Shown one piece after another: positions 3,601-8,412 of a stretch of 8,412 nucleotides of DNA. Source of the stretch: Clostridiales bacterium (GTDB lineage: Bacteria; Bacillota; Clostridia; Christensenellales; Borkfalkiaceae); NCBI GenBank assembly GCA_021635425.1, contig JAJWOJ010000067.1, positions 1 to 8,412 on the forward strand, written 5' to 3'. The notes below the pieces were generated by a model. It had not been told where the DNA came from, ran no database searches, and saw nothing but the letters and a program-made list of their open reading frames with translations. Each line of letters starts with the position of its first letter. Within the stretch, counting starts at the first letter, position 1. The translations under genes were made by a program, and so were the position numbers.

Positions 3601-6450
3601 CTTGTGCTTTCGGATGCCCAAAGCGGAGTATCGGGTTTTCTACTCAACACCACGAAAAGCGACGGATTGCGGATAGGCGCATACAGCGTAGGCAACAGAT
3701 GTTTCGACGTGGCCGGTGACAATATCGATAGCAGTGCGCTTTCGACGGCATTTATGAGCGGTGCGCAGCGCGGCGTTACGTTGCGGATGTTGCGCAGCGG
3801 CAATTCGATTCGTTTGTTTATGAAAAACGGGAACAGTTGGTTGCTTGTTCATTCCCTTACGATTGCCGACGGTTCGGCGAAAGTTGCCATAGGGTCCAGC
3901 AGTCCGGATAAATACACGTTCTCCAAAATTTCATTCGGCACGTACGTACCCGGTAAATCGCCCACAGTCGACGAAAAAGGGATACTTGCGCATTTTGAAA
4001 TCGACGGCGAAGTATTCACGCCCGACGGCGCGTCGATTATCGATATTCCCAAAATCGAAGTGAACGACAATATTTCCGTAAACGTTACGGTCAAACGTCA
4101 AGACGATATCGTAATCGACGAAAGCATAATCAAATCGCTTGTTCTTACGCTTGTTCACGAGTCGGGCAAAGAATATGAAAATGTTACGATAACCGATGGA
4201 AAACTGAGTGTAAGCAACTTGGCGAAAGGAACTTACTCCGTAACCGTAACAAACGATTATCGTTACGATACGGGTACGTTTGCCGTAGGAGATGCGGCGA
4301 CCGCTGAGCTTACTTTGTGCATACCTCCGTATAGGATCGTCAATCCGAACGGCGGAGATCTGCTTACGAATACGGGCGATGCGAACAATCCGACCTTTAC
4401 CTTCCATAACCAATGGTACGGATATGTTCCGGGTGTGTATGCGGAACTGTTCGACGGCAGTATCGCGGGCGATAAATACGCCATAGATTTCTATGTAAAA
4501 TTCAGCGAAGAATACGACGAAAATACGTATAAGGATCATTTCAATCTGAGCCGCTTTATTGTGGAAATGGGTACGGGCGATTTGCGCGGCGTAACTTTCC
4601 ACGGACAAAACAGCAATGACGACAACGGTCATAACGGCGTGGGAAGCAGACTTGTGGCGCACAATTATTCAACCGATAATCTCGATCAATCGGCAGGGCA
4701 TGAACAATGGAGCGAGTTCCCGTTTTATGAGTTGTTTGTGTTACAGGCAAAAGGAGCGCACATGCGCGCAATACGGCACGGAACGGCCGTTACGTATCTT
4801 GTGCAAATGCAAGACGGCAGTTGGCAAAATATCGGCAGCATAGAATTGGCGCAAGATTCGCAAGCCAAAATCATTTTGCGGGCAAGAAATAATCTTATTC
4901 TCTCGTTCGCCGACTTTACGTATGCCGAGTATGTGGTTGCGAAAGACGCGCAAGTGGGTATAGCGGGCAACGTGGCGCACTTTATAATCGGTAACGATAA
5001 GGTATTGCCGAACGGAACGGTAACGGAGAGTGTTGCGATTCCCGCACTTCGCAACGTAGCGGTAAACGTAACGGTAAAACATCAAGGTATTCCCGTTACC
5101 GATGAGAGCGTGTTAAACAGGCTTGCATTTATGGTAAAAGACGCTCAGGGTAATACAGTGTACAGCGACGTGACGCTTTCAAACGGTAAATTGTCCGTAA
5201 CGAATTGGTCGTCGGGAACGTACACGGTTTTTGTAAGCAACAATACGGCGTACGATTCGACCACGCTTGTAGTTACCGACGATGATGATACGTATTCAAT
5301 AGAAATCGATATGCCTATTTTGGGTACGGTGCACAATCCGTACGGCGGCGATTATGCGGAGCGTGTCGGCGACTCGATTACGTTCCATAATCCTTGGGAT
5401 TCTTATAAAAGCGACGTATATCTCGAAATGACGGACAGCCGTATAACCGGCGATAGGTACGCTGTGGAAACGTATGTAAAATTCGAAAATCTTACGGAAG
5501 GACAGGAGCGGATTTGTCGATTCTTTATAGGAATGGGGCAACCCGGCGAGAATGCGCTCACGGGGCTTACGTTCGAACCGGGGAGTGTAAACGGCGATAG
5601 ATTGGTGCTTCATAAGTATGCGGGTAACAATCTTAACGGCGAACTAGACGAAGTTTGGCTGGAATTTCCCTTCAAGGAGCTGTTTTTAGATGCAATGCGC
5701 GGCGCGCATATTCTCGCCGTTCGCAACGGAAAAACCGTGACGTACTATGTGGAAATGCAAACGGGAGGATGGCGCAGTTTGTGGGAACTGACGCTTCCAG
5801 ACAACTGCGGCGCGGCTATAATATTGCGAGTGCGGAGCAATTATAAAATCACGTTCTCGGACGTGCACGTGACGGACGTCCCGTCGGTGCTTGTCGTCAA
5901 TCCGTACGGCGGCAATACGGTTACGGTAACGGGGGAGAACCCTTCGATAACGATAAATAACCCGTGGGACGGTTACAAGAACGACGTGTACGTGGAGCTG
6001 TACGACGAAAAAATAACGGGGACGCAATACGGTGTGGAATTTACCGTAAAATACGGTGCGTTCGTGAGCGGCGCAAACGACAGAACATACCGTTTCAGCG
6101 TGGAAATGGGAACGGGTGCAAGCAGTGATTTGAAAGGAATGACCTTCGACCCCGGTAATACCGAGGATAACAGAGTCGTGGTAAATAAAAGCCCGAGCGA
6201 TTTGGATGGAGGCGGATACGAGCAATGGAATGAAGCAAACTTTTGCGTACACGCCGAAGGCGGCGCGAGAATGCGAGCGGTACGCAACGGAAAAACGGTT
6301 ACGTACTATATTTTGGAGACAAACGGCGACTGGAAACAAATCGATTCGTTTGAGTTGCCGGACAATTCCCAAGCAAAAGTAATTTTACGCGTTCGAAGCG
6401 CGGCGCCTATTACGTTTTCGAATATATCCTTTTTCACGCCGGCAGAATAG
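664..6450 (+). CDS. Giant modular surface lipoprotein with His/Cys modules and repeated Ig-like and ConA-like domains
   Basis: This 1928-residue protein starts with a lipoprotein signal peptide: Lys5-Lys6, a hydrophobic core at residues 7-22, and lipobox LTAC with lipidated Cys26. Three His/Cys modules follow (33-184). Five Ig-like/prealbumin-like domains begin near residues 187, 514, 822, 1137 and 1464. Six concanavalin-A-like beta-sandwich domains begin near 275, 593, 904, 1220, 1550 and 1740. Linkers of 40-43 residues with a shared AHF...PDG...IP pattern follow the first four ConA-like domains. There is no LPXTG motif, C-terminal membrane segment or visible enzyme domain. It should be held to the outer face of the membrane by its N-terminal lipid. 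The ATG has GGAGG at 654-658 with a five-base spacer. It is the first gene of a likely operon with a sugar permease and a solute-binding protein. Glycan capture is inferred from context and fold only; adhesion or an envelope-structural role is also possible. The gene call is firm, the function unknown. Confidence 0.93.
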   Translation: MNQSKKLWIAIGIAIMLCVTIGLTACGKKTQEHNLIFHEAKNASCTEDGNTAYWSCNHCDKLFSDADGKTEVAYKDVVIEKVAHTLPDSEHHVAVPSTCTENGNYEYWHCTACGQNFRDAEGKNRIDDVVDYASHTLVRENRIEPTLDATGKEGHYYCTTCHKFYLDDKAQTEVEEGALVLQKLPEYSVTVSLAVKDVNGNAVTEYSEIGKLTFKLVDKPFEKTYTASIDAGGQIALNKMGAGCYEVSASGYYTSVLTVREQNEQNAILYLDALEHTLTVPQGHPEYVTALREEDGTHVLVFQTPFAGGQENTTNIELKNTNIKDENYLLDFTLAIRGDFDRTAWDRRFFIELGKSDNKKDITGFILLTTNGNLQTAQLQASHIFDDMTANVAVDANLGDAFYDAASKDGVNLRVMRTGNTVALYMLSAGKWALLRSFDIARGCTNKVALFSAGPDKYTVSGIDFATYTAQENPTEESEGKEAYFYKDGKYYSTTNEEKTESELTIPKLAVKQISIDVTFKTDAQTLSAPASIEATFIPVRGKTYATDIVNGKITSFDIAEGTYTVRVAGYEDTVFTVNNATESGAITLYKQAYTIENPVANSDKITVRRDSQTEYAIFGFDNAWDNYQASTYVELTDSVITGKHYAVDFIVRYITITSAWKSRFVVQMGSGSGNTAITFTPISNEGKDIEVYMLNTDDPAEGNNSVQYTVGFRALFTDGAHMRAIRSGNTVTLLLRLENGQWFTLKQMTVPDSLAAHVSFRVKSDDKIEVTGVSFAEYVQGKAPTLSAEGMLAHFEIGSEKFTPDGEVKTDMSIPRIEEKDVTVTAAVTDKNGNAVSAPNVTVRCVHVGGLAEYANVTVNGGELSQTKFVAGTYRVYVEGYYVTEFTVTESGTADTVYLDEIEHTITVPSEHPEYIAAVRDNEGDHTLILETPWKDGDDPQSYVQLQSEKITGNHYLAQFELRIDGDFDRDDWNRRFALVLSDAQSGVSGFLLNTTKSDGLRIGAYSVGNRCFDVAGDNIDSSALSTAFMSGAQRGVTLRMLRSGNSIRLFMKNGNSWLLVHSLTIADGSAKVAIGSSSPDKYTFSKISFGTYVPGKSPTVDEKGILAHFEIDGEVFTPDGASIIDIPKIEVNDNISVNVTVKRQDDIVIDESIIKSLVLTLVHESGKEYENVTITDGKLSVSNLAKGTYSVTVTNDYRYDTGTFAVGDAATAELTLCIPPYRIVNPNGGDLLTNTGDANNPTFTFHNQWYGYVPGVYAELFDGSIAGDKYAIDFYVKFSEEYDENTYKDHFNLSRFIVEMGTGDLRGVTFHGQNSNDDNGHNGVGSRLVAHNYSTDNLDQSAGHEQWSEFPFYELFVLQAKGAHMRAIRHGTAVTYLVQMQDGSWQNIGSIELAQDSQAKIILRARNNLILSFADFTYAEYVVAKDAQVGIAGNVAHFIIGNDKVLPNGTVTESVAIPALRNVAVNVTVKHQGIPVTDESVLNRLAFMVKDAQGNTVYSDVTLSNGKLSVTNWSSGTYTVFVSNNTAYDSTTLVVTDDDDTYSIEIDMPILGTVHNPYGGDYAERVGDSITFHNPWDSYKSDVYLEMTDSRITGDRYAVETYVKFENLTEGQERICRFFIGMGQPGENALTGLTFEPGSVNGDRLVLHKYAGNNLNGELDEVWLEFPFKELFLDAMRGAHILAVRNGKTVTYYVEMQTGGWRSLWELTLPDNCGAAIILRVRSNYKITFSDVHVTDVPSVLVVNPYGGNTVTVTGENPSITINNPWDGYKNDVYVELYDEKITGTQYGVEFTVKYGAFVSGANDRTYRFSVEMGTGASSDLKGMTFDPGNTEDNRVVVNKSPSDLDGGGYEQWNEANFCVHAEGGARMRAVRNGKTVTYYILETNGDWKQIDSFELPDNSQAKVILRVRSAAPITFSNISFFTPAE
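760..1215 (+). repeat. Three tandem His/Cys (CxxC) modules in the giant lipoprotein
   Basis: Residues 33-184 contain three modules of about 51 residues, with the leading His at 33, 84 and 135. The first two follow the pattern His, then Cys, then YW-x-C-x2-C-x3-F-x-D-x2-GK. Their cysteines are 45/56/59 and 99/110/113. The third keeps Cys158 and Cys161 but has Leu147 where the first Cys is expected, and Tyr-Tyr-Cys in place of Tyr-Trp-x-Cys. The His plus three Cys layout resembles a small zinc-ribbon-like fold, so metal binding is plausible but not shown. I associate similar modules with cell-surface proteins of Clostridia, where their role is unknown. Here they sit right after the lipid anchor and could act as a rigid membrane-proximal stalk. 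Confidence 0.75.
1222..1485 (+). repeat. Ig-like/prealbumin-like domain 1 of the giant lipoprotein
   Basis: Residues 187-274 open with VTVSLAVKDVNGNAV, a typical first strand of carboxypeptidase-regulatory or Cna-B-like domains. They carry the late motif AGCYEVSASGYY followed by a strand ending LYL. Domains 2-5 show the equivalent GTY-x-V motif. These domains usually act as spacers or stalks in surface proteins. Boundaries are judged by eye from the internal repeats. Confidence 0.6.
1486..2073 (+). repeat. ConA-like domain 1, subtype A
   Basis: Residues 275-470 start EHTLTVPQGHPEY and contain GDFDRTAWDRRFFIELG, then the strand pair VMRTGNTVALYM and GKWALLRSFDIA, and finish PDKYTVSGIDF. The series R-x-GN-x-V, then G-x-W, then a hydrophobic strand is typical of concanavalin-A/laminin-G-like jelly rolls. 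It is closest to ConA-like domain 3 (residues 904-1094), which shares the EHT-x-TVP-x2-HPEY opening. The fold is inferred from pattern only; ligand unknown. Confidence 0.55.
2203..2439 (+). repeat. Ig-like/prealbumin-like domain 2 of the giant lipoprotein
   Basis: Residues 514-592 begin ISIDVTFKTDAQTLSAP and carry EGTYTVRVAGYEDTVFTV, the clearest match among the five units to the GTY-x-V-x-GY motif. It is preceded by the first linker copy and followed directly by ConA-like domain 2. Confidence 0.6.
2440..3000 (+). repeat. ConA-like domain 2, subtype B
   Basis: Residues 593-779 contain FDNAWDNYQASTYVELTD, then VITGKHYAVDFIV, RFVVQMGSGSG, GAHMRAIRSGNTVTLLL and a closing IEVTGVSFAEY. The set W-D-x-Y, Y-x-E-x-x-D, ITG, MG-x-G and GAHMRA-x-R-x-G defines subtype B, shared with domains 4, 5 and 6 in whole or part. 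Confidence 0.55.
3127..3372 (+). repeat. Ig-like/prealbumin-like domain 3 of the giant lipoprotein
   Basis: Residues 822-903 begin DVTVTAAVTDKNGNAV, nearly the same opening as domain 1, and carry AGTYRVYVEGYYVTEFTV. The resemblance of domains 1 and 3, together with that of ConA-like domains 1 and 3, suggests that an Ig-ConA pair was duplicated as a block. Confidence 0.6.
3373..3945 (+). repeat. ConA-like domain 3, subtype A
   Basis: Residues 904-1094 start EHTITVPSEHPEYIAAVR and contain GDFDRDDWNRRFALVL, MLRSGNSIRLFM, then SWLLVHSLTIADGSAKVAI and PDKYTFSKISFGTY. It aligns by eye along its whole length with ConA-like domain 1. Confidence 0.55.
4072..4320 (+). repeat. Ig-like/prealbumin-like domain 4 of the giant lipoprotein
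   Basis: Residues 1137-1219 begin ISVNVTVKRQDD and carry KGTYSVTVTNDYRYDTGTF. It shares VNVTVK and an acidic DES stretch with domain 5, so 4 and 5 form a closer pair than either does with 1-3. Confidence 0.6.
4321..4932 (+). repeat. ConA-like domain 4, subtype B
   Basis: Residues 1220-1423 start with YRIVNPNGGD, continue with VYAELFDGSIAGDKYAIDF, RFIVEMGTGDLRGVTF, EQWSEFPFYELF and GAHMRAIRHGTAVTYLV, and end FADFTYAEY. The NP-x-GG opening and the E-x-W-x-EFPF-x-ELF segment are shared with domain 5. Confidence 0.55.
5053..5310 (+). repeat. Ig-like/prealbumin-like domain 5 of the giant lipoprotein
   Basis: Residues 1464-1549 begin NVAVNVTVKHQGIPVTDES and carry SGTYTVFVSNNTAYDSTTL, followed by an acidic DDDD stretch. 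It is the last Ig-like unit; the sixth ConA-like domain has none before it. Confidence 0.6.
5311..5880 (+). repeat. ConA-like domain 5, subtype B
   Basis: Residues 1550-1739 contain VHNPYGGDYAERVGD, ITFHNPWDSYKSDVYLEMTD, ITGDRYAVETYVKF, RFFIGMGQPGENALTGLTF and VWLEFPFKELF. They continue with GAHILAVRNGKTVTYYVEM and end ITFSDVHV. No linker or Ig-like unit separates it from domain 6. Confidence 0.55.
5881..6447 (+). repeat. ConA-like domain 6, subtype B, C-terminal
   Basis: Residues 1740-1928 contain VVNPYGGNTVTVTGE, INNPWDGYKNDVYVELYD, ITGTQYGVEFTVKY, RFSVEMGTGASSDLKGMTF and ARMRAVRNGKTVTYYI, and end ITFSNISFFTPAE. The protein stops at the end of this domain. It follows domain 5 directly and shares the RNGKTVTYY strand with it, which points to a recent tandem duplication at the C-terminus. 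Confidence 0.55.
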
Positions 6451-6470
6451 AACGCAATAGGAGAATATAT

Positions 6471-7349
6471 ATGACCGATATACTACATGCAAAACCGAAA
6501 ACAAAACAAAAAGCCAATGTTCATTTGACTGTGTTCGCAGTTATTTTTATGATATATTCGGTGGTTTTGTTGTTTCCGTTTTTATGGCTGATATTCAATT
6601 CCGTAAAGGACAAAACCGAATTCTTTCTTAACCCGTTGGCAATGCCGCAACACCCGTTCGTCAATATAAAGAATTTTGCCGTAATGGTTACGGAATTTCA
6701 ACTCGGCGAGATGTTTTTCAATACGGTTTTTCTTTCGGTGCTGTCGCCGCTGATCGGATTGTTTTTTACGAGTTGCGTAGCATATGCGTATGCCAAACAT
6801 CGGTTTAAGCTACGCAGTGCACTATTTGCGGTTGCAATGCTTCCTATGGTGGTAACTATAGCCGGTACGCAAAGCGCCACGTATAAACTCATCAACGATA
6901 TCGGTATCTTCGATAATTTGGTGGGAATATTAGTCCTTTCCATGGGCGGTTTCGGCGTAAACTTTTTGTTGCTGTCCAGTGTGTTTACCAACGTTTCCGA
7001 TGCATACAGGGAAGCGGCGAAAATCGACGGTGCGGGAAATTGGCGAATCTTTCTTACAATCTACGTGCCGCAAGCCGGCGGTATGTTGATTATACTGTAT
7101 ATTTTATCGTTTATAGGTACTTGGAACGACTTTATGACGCCGTACTTGTATTTGCCGTCGCATCCTACGCTTGCAACGGGTATTCAAAGGTTATCGGCGC
7201 AAATATCGAGCGGTAACGCTCAGTATGTAAACGATTATCCAAAATTGTTTGCCGCTATGTTGGTTACGATTTTGCCCGTAATGATCTTATTTATCGCGTT
7301 TCAAAAAAGGATCATGCGGTTTTCGCTCGGCGGCGGTATCAAAGGTTAA
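6471..7349 (+). CDS. ABC sugar transporter permease, CUT1 (MalG-like) family
   Basis: This 292-residue inner-membrane protein has the length usual for MalG-type permeases. Six membrane segments are visible near residues 18-43, 83-107, 116-136, 149-171, 203-219 and 259-277. The cytoplasmic EAA loop that docks on the ATPase is intact: Glu181-Ala-Ala, Gly187, Ile197 and Pro200, matching EAA-x3-G-x9-I-x-(L/V)P. The N-terminus is Lys-rich and cytoplasmic, with no signal peptide. It should form a permease heterodimer with a MalF-type partner and move a mono- or oligosaccharide delivered by a solute-binding protein. It begins 20 bases after the giant lipoprotein gene, with AGGAG at 6459-6463 and a seven-base spacer, and is followed after 26 bases by a solute-binding protein. 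That spacing indicates co-transcription. No MalF homologue is visible in the window. Family is secure; substrate unknown. Confidence 0.93.
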   Translation: MTDILHAKPKTKQKANVHLTVFAVIFMIYSVVLLFPFLWLIFNSVKDKTEFFLNPLAMPQHPFVNIKNFAVMVTEFQLGEMFFNTVFLSVLSPLIGLFFTSCVAYAYAKHRFKLRSALFAVAMLPMVVTIAGTQSATYKLINDIGIFDNLVGILVLSMGGFGVNFLLLSSVFTNVSDAYREAAKIDGAGNWRIFLTIYVPQAGGMLIILYILSFIGTWNDFMTPYLYLPSHPTLATGIQRLSAQISSGNAQYVNDYPKLFAAMLVTILPVMILFIAFQKRIMRFSLGGGIKG

Positions 7350-7375
7350 AAGTTAGAAAATATTCGGAGGTTACT

Positions 7376-8412
7376 ATGAAAAACAAAATAAGTTCGTTTA
7401 TTGCCACGTGTTTGGCGGGGGTTCTCTTTTTTACGCTGTTCGGCATGGCGGGATGTGCGAAAGGCGGTGCAAAAAAGGATGAACTGCTTGTTCGCTATGC
7501 GGAATGCGGTTACGGCGACGTATGGTTGAAAACGGCGGCAAAAAAGTTTGAAGAAACGCATGAAGGAATAAAGGTAAAACTTGAGGGAGACCCATCGCTC
7601 GGCAGTTCTAACGTTTATTCGCAGTTGCAGTCGGGTAAAAATCTCGCCGACGTTTATATGCTTTTGAACGCACCGTGGCGCGAATGGGTGTCGCTCGGCT
7701 ATTTGGCGAATCTCAATTCCGTATATGAGACAGAAGTGCAAACATCGGCAGGTGCAACGAAAATAAAAGATTTTATGCTAAATGATGTATGCGATAGCTA
7801 CTATATGCCGAGATACGTAGGACAAGAGCAGTCGTTTCCGTGGGCAATGCCGTGGGCACTTGTTCAAGTAGGCATTTGCTATAATCAAGAAATGCTTGCC
7901 GCTACGCCGCGCCGCGCGCAAGCGGGGAACTGGACGACGCCTCCCGAAACGGTGGAAGAACTCGTCGAATATTGCAGTGATCTTACGGCACGCGGCATTA
8001 CGCCGTTTGCTTTTGCCGGTAGCGAGCCGCATTGGCTGCAATATTTAATGCGCGGTTGGTGGGGGCAGTATCAAGGAGCCTACACGCCCAATACGGCGAA
8101 TCCCGACGTAAACGACGCGGCGGGATCGTATTTCGATTTCTGGAACTACAAATCGGCAGATGTATTTAATCAAGCGGGCATTAAAGCGTCCGTTGCGGCT
8201 TTTCAAAGTATTTTTTGCAAAATAAACGCAGACGGCGATTTGAAGAACGTGAGCGAAAACGTTATGGTGTTTTCCACGCAAGATGCCGAAAAAGAGTTTG
8301 CGTTGCAAAAGTGCGCCACGCCGTTAAGCGATTCGTATATGGACAACGAGATCGGCAAATGGCGCGATATGGCTAAGCATTGTAAAAATGACACCACGAC
8401 TACCGAGGTCTC
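7376..8412 (+). CDS. Extracellular solute-binding lipoprotein of a sugar ABC transporter (partial, runs off the right edge)
   Basis: The frame is open for 345 codons to the window edge without a stop; complete family members are usually about 400-550 residues. The signal peptide has Lys2 and Lys4, a hydrophobic core to residue 22, and lipobox MAGC with Cys27, so the mature protein is lipid-anchored outside the membrane. The N-terminal lobe follows the family plan. Residues 50-70 contain WLKTAAKKFEETHEGIKVKL, 84-95 LQSGKNLADVYM, and 155-170 PWAMPWALVQVGICYN, the strand before the hinge that ends in the usual YN. Then TPPETVEELVEYCSDL leads to the Trp-rich segment near 220-229. Aromatic residues there are typical of sugar pockets. 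GGAGG at 7366-7370 with a five-base spacer fixes the start. It follows a MalG-like permease and is its likely binding partner. Ligand unknown. Confidence 0.88.
   Translation, partial: MKNKISSFIATCLAGVLFFTLFGMAGCAKGGAKKDELLVRYAECGYGDVWLKTAAKKFEETHEGIKVKLEGDPSLGSSNVYSQLQSGKNLADVYMLLNAPWREWVSLGYLANLNSVYETEVQTSAGATKIKDFMLNDVCDSYYMPRYVGQEQSFPWAMPWALVQVGICYNQEMLAATPRRAQAGNWTTPPETVEELVEYCSDLTARGITPFAFAGSEPHWLQYLMRGWWGQYQGAYTPNTANPDVNDAAGSYFDFWNYKSADVFNQAGIKASVAAFQSIFCKINADGDLKNVSENVMVFSTQDAEKEFALQKCATPLSDSYMDNEIGKWRDMAKHCKNDTTTTEV

Noticed and set aside
3198..4843. Short plus-strand frames at 3198-3431, 4292-4486 and 4616-4843
   Set aside because: They are out-of-frame readings of the giant gene, Arg-rich or low in information, and show no coding signal of their own.
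2173..6372. Long minus-strand open frames inside the giant lipoprotein gene (for example 2173-2829, 2866-3531, 3931-4662 and 5686-6372)
   Set aside because: They lie wholly antisense to a continuous, clearly coding 1928-codon frame. Their translations are rich in Arg, Tyr, His and Phe with no recognisable domains. They are shadow frames from codon bias.
664..6450. Giant protein as a glycoside hydrolase, sortase-anchored adhesin or cellulosome scaffold
   Set aside because: I saw no catalytic domain signature, no LPXTG with a C-terminal membrane segment, and no dockerin-type calcium loops. The visible anchor is the N-terminal lipobox.
6451..7375. Terminator or separate promoter in the gaps 6451-6470 and 7350-7375
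   Set aside because: Both gaps are under 30 bases, contain only a ribosome binding site, and have no stem-loop with a T-tract.

Overview
The window looks like part of a carbohydrate-uptake locus from a Gram-positive bacterium, most likely an uncultured or gut-type Clostridia/Firmicutes lineage. That placement is an inference. It rests on strong GGAGG-type ribosome binding sites, two lipobox lipoproteins, a CUT1-type ABC sugar permease, an AraC-family regulator, and N-terminal His/Cys modules of a kind I associate with surface proteins of Clostridia. No rRNA or other taxonomic marker is present.

Layout. Positions 1-470 (minus strand) hold the N-terminal half of an AraC-type regulator whose DNA-binding end lies outside the window. 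Positions 471-663 are a divergent control region. It has a near-consensus promoter for the regulator, an extended -10 promoter for the plus-strand genes, an imperfect inverted repeat between them, and a GAAA-capped hairpin in the leader of the rightward transcript. Positions 664-6450 encode a 1928-residue lipoprotein made of three His/Cys modules, then five Ig-like/prealbumin-like beta domains and six concanavalin-A-like domains joined by a recurring linker. Positions 6471-7349 encode a MalG-type inner-membrane permease. From 7376 to the right edge runs the first 345 residues of an extracellular solute-binding lipoprotein. The three plus-strand genes are closely spaced (20 and 26 bases), each has a good ribosome binding site, and no terminator is visible between them, so they are probably one operon.

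How the parts may work together. The solute-binding protein and permease are recognisable parts of a CUT1 sugar importer. The AraC-type protein is placed to sense the substrate and control the operon from the shared intergenic region. The giant lipoprotein has no visible catalytic domain, no LPXTG anchor and no C-terminal membrane segment. The simplest reading is that it is tethered by its N-terminal lipid and presents a chain of beta-sandwich domains, perhaps binding a polysaccharide or glycoprotein glycan and passing it to the importer. That role is a hypothesis. A MalF-type partner permease and an ATPase are not in the window.

No tRNA, rRNA, CRISPR array, insertion sequence or prophage feature was seen.
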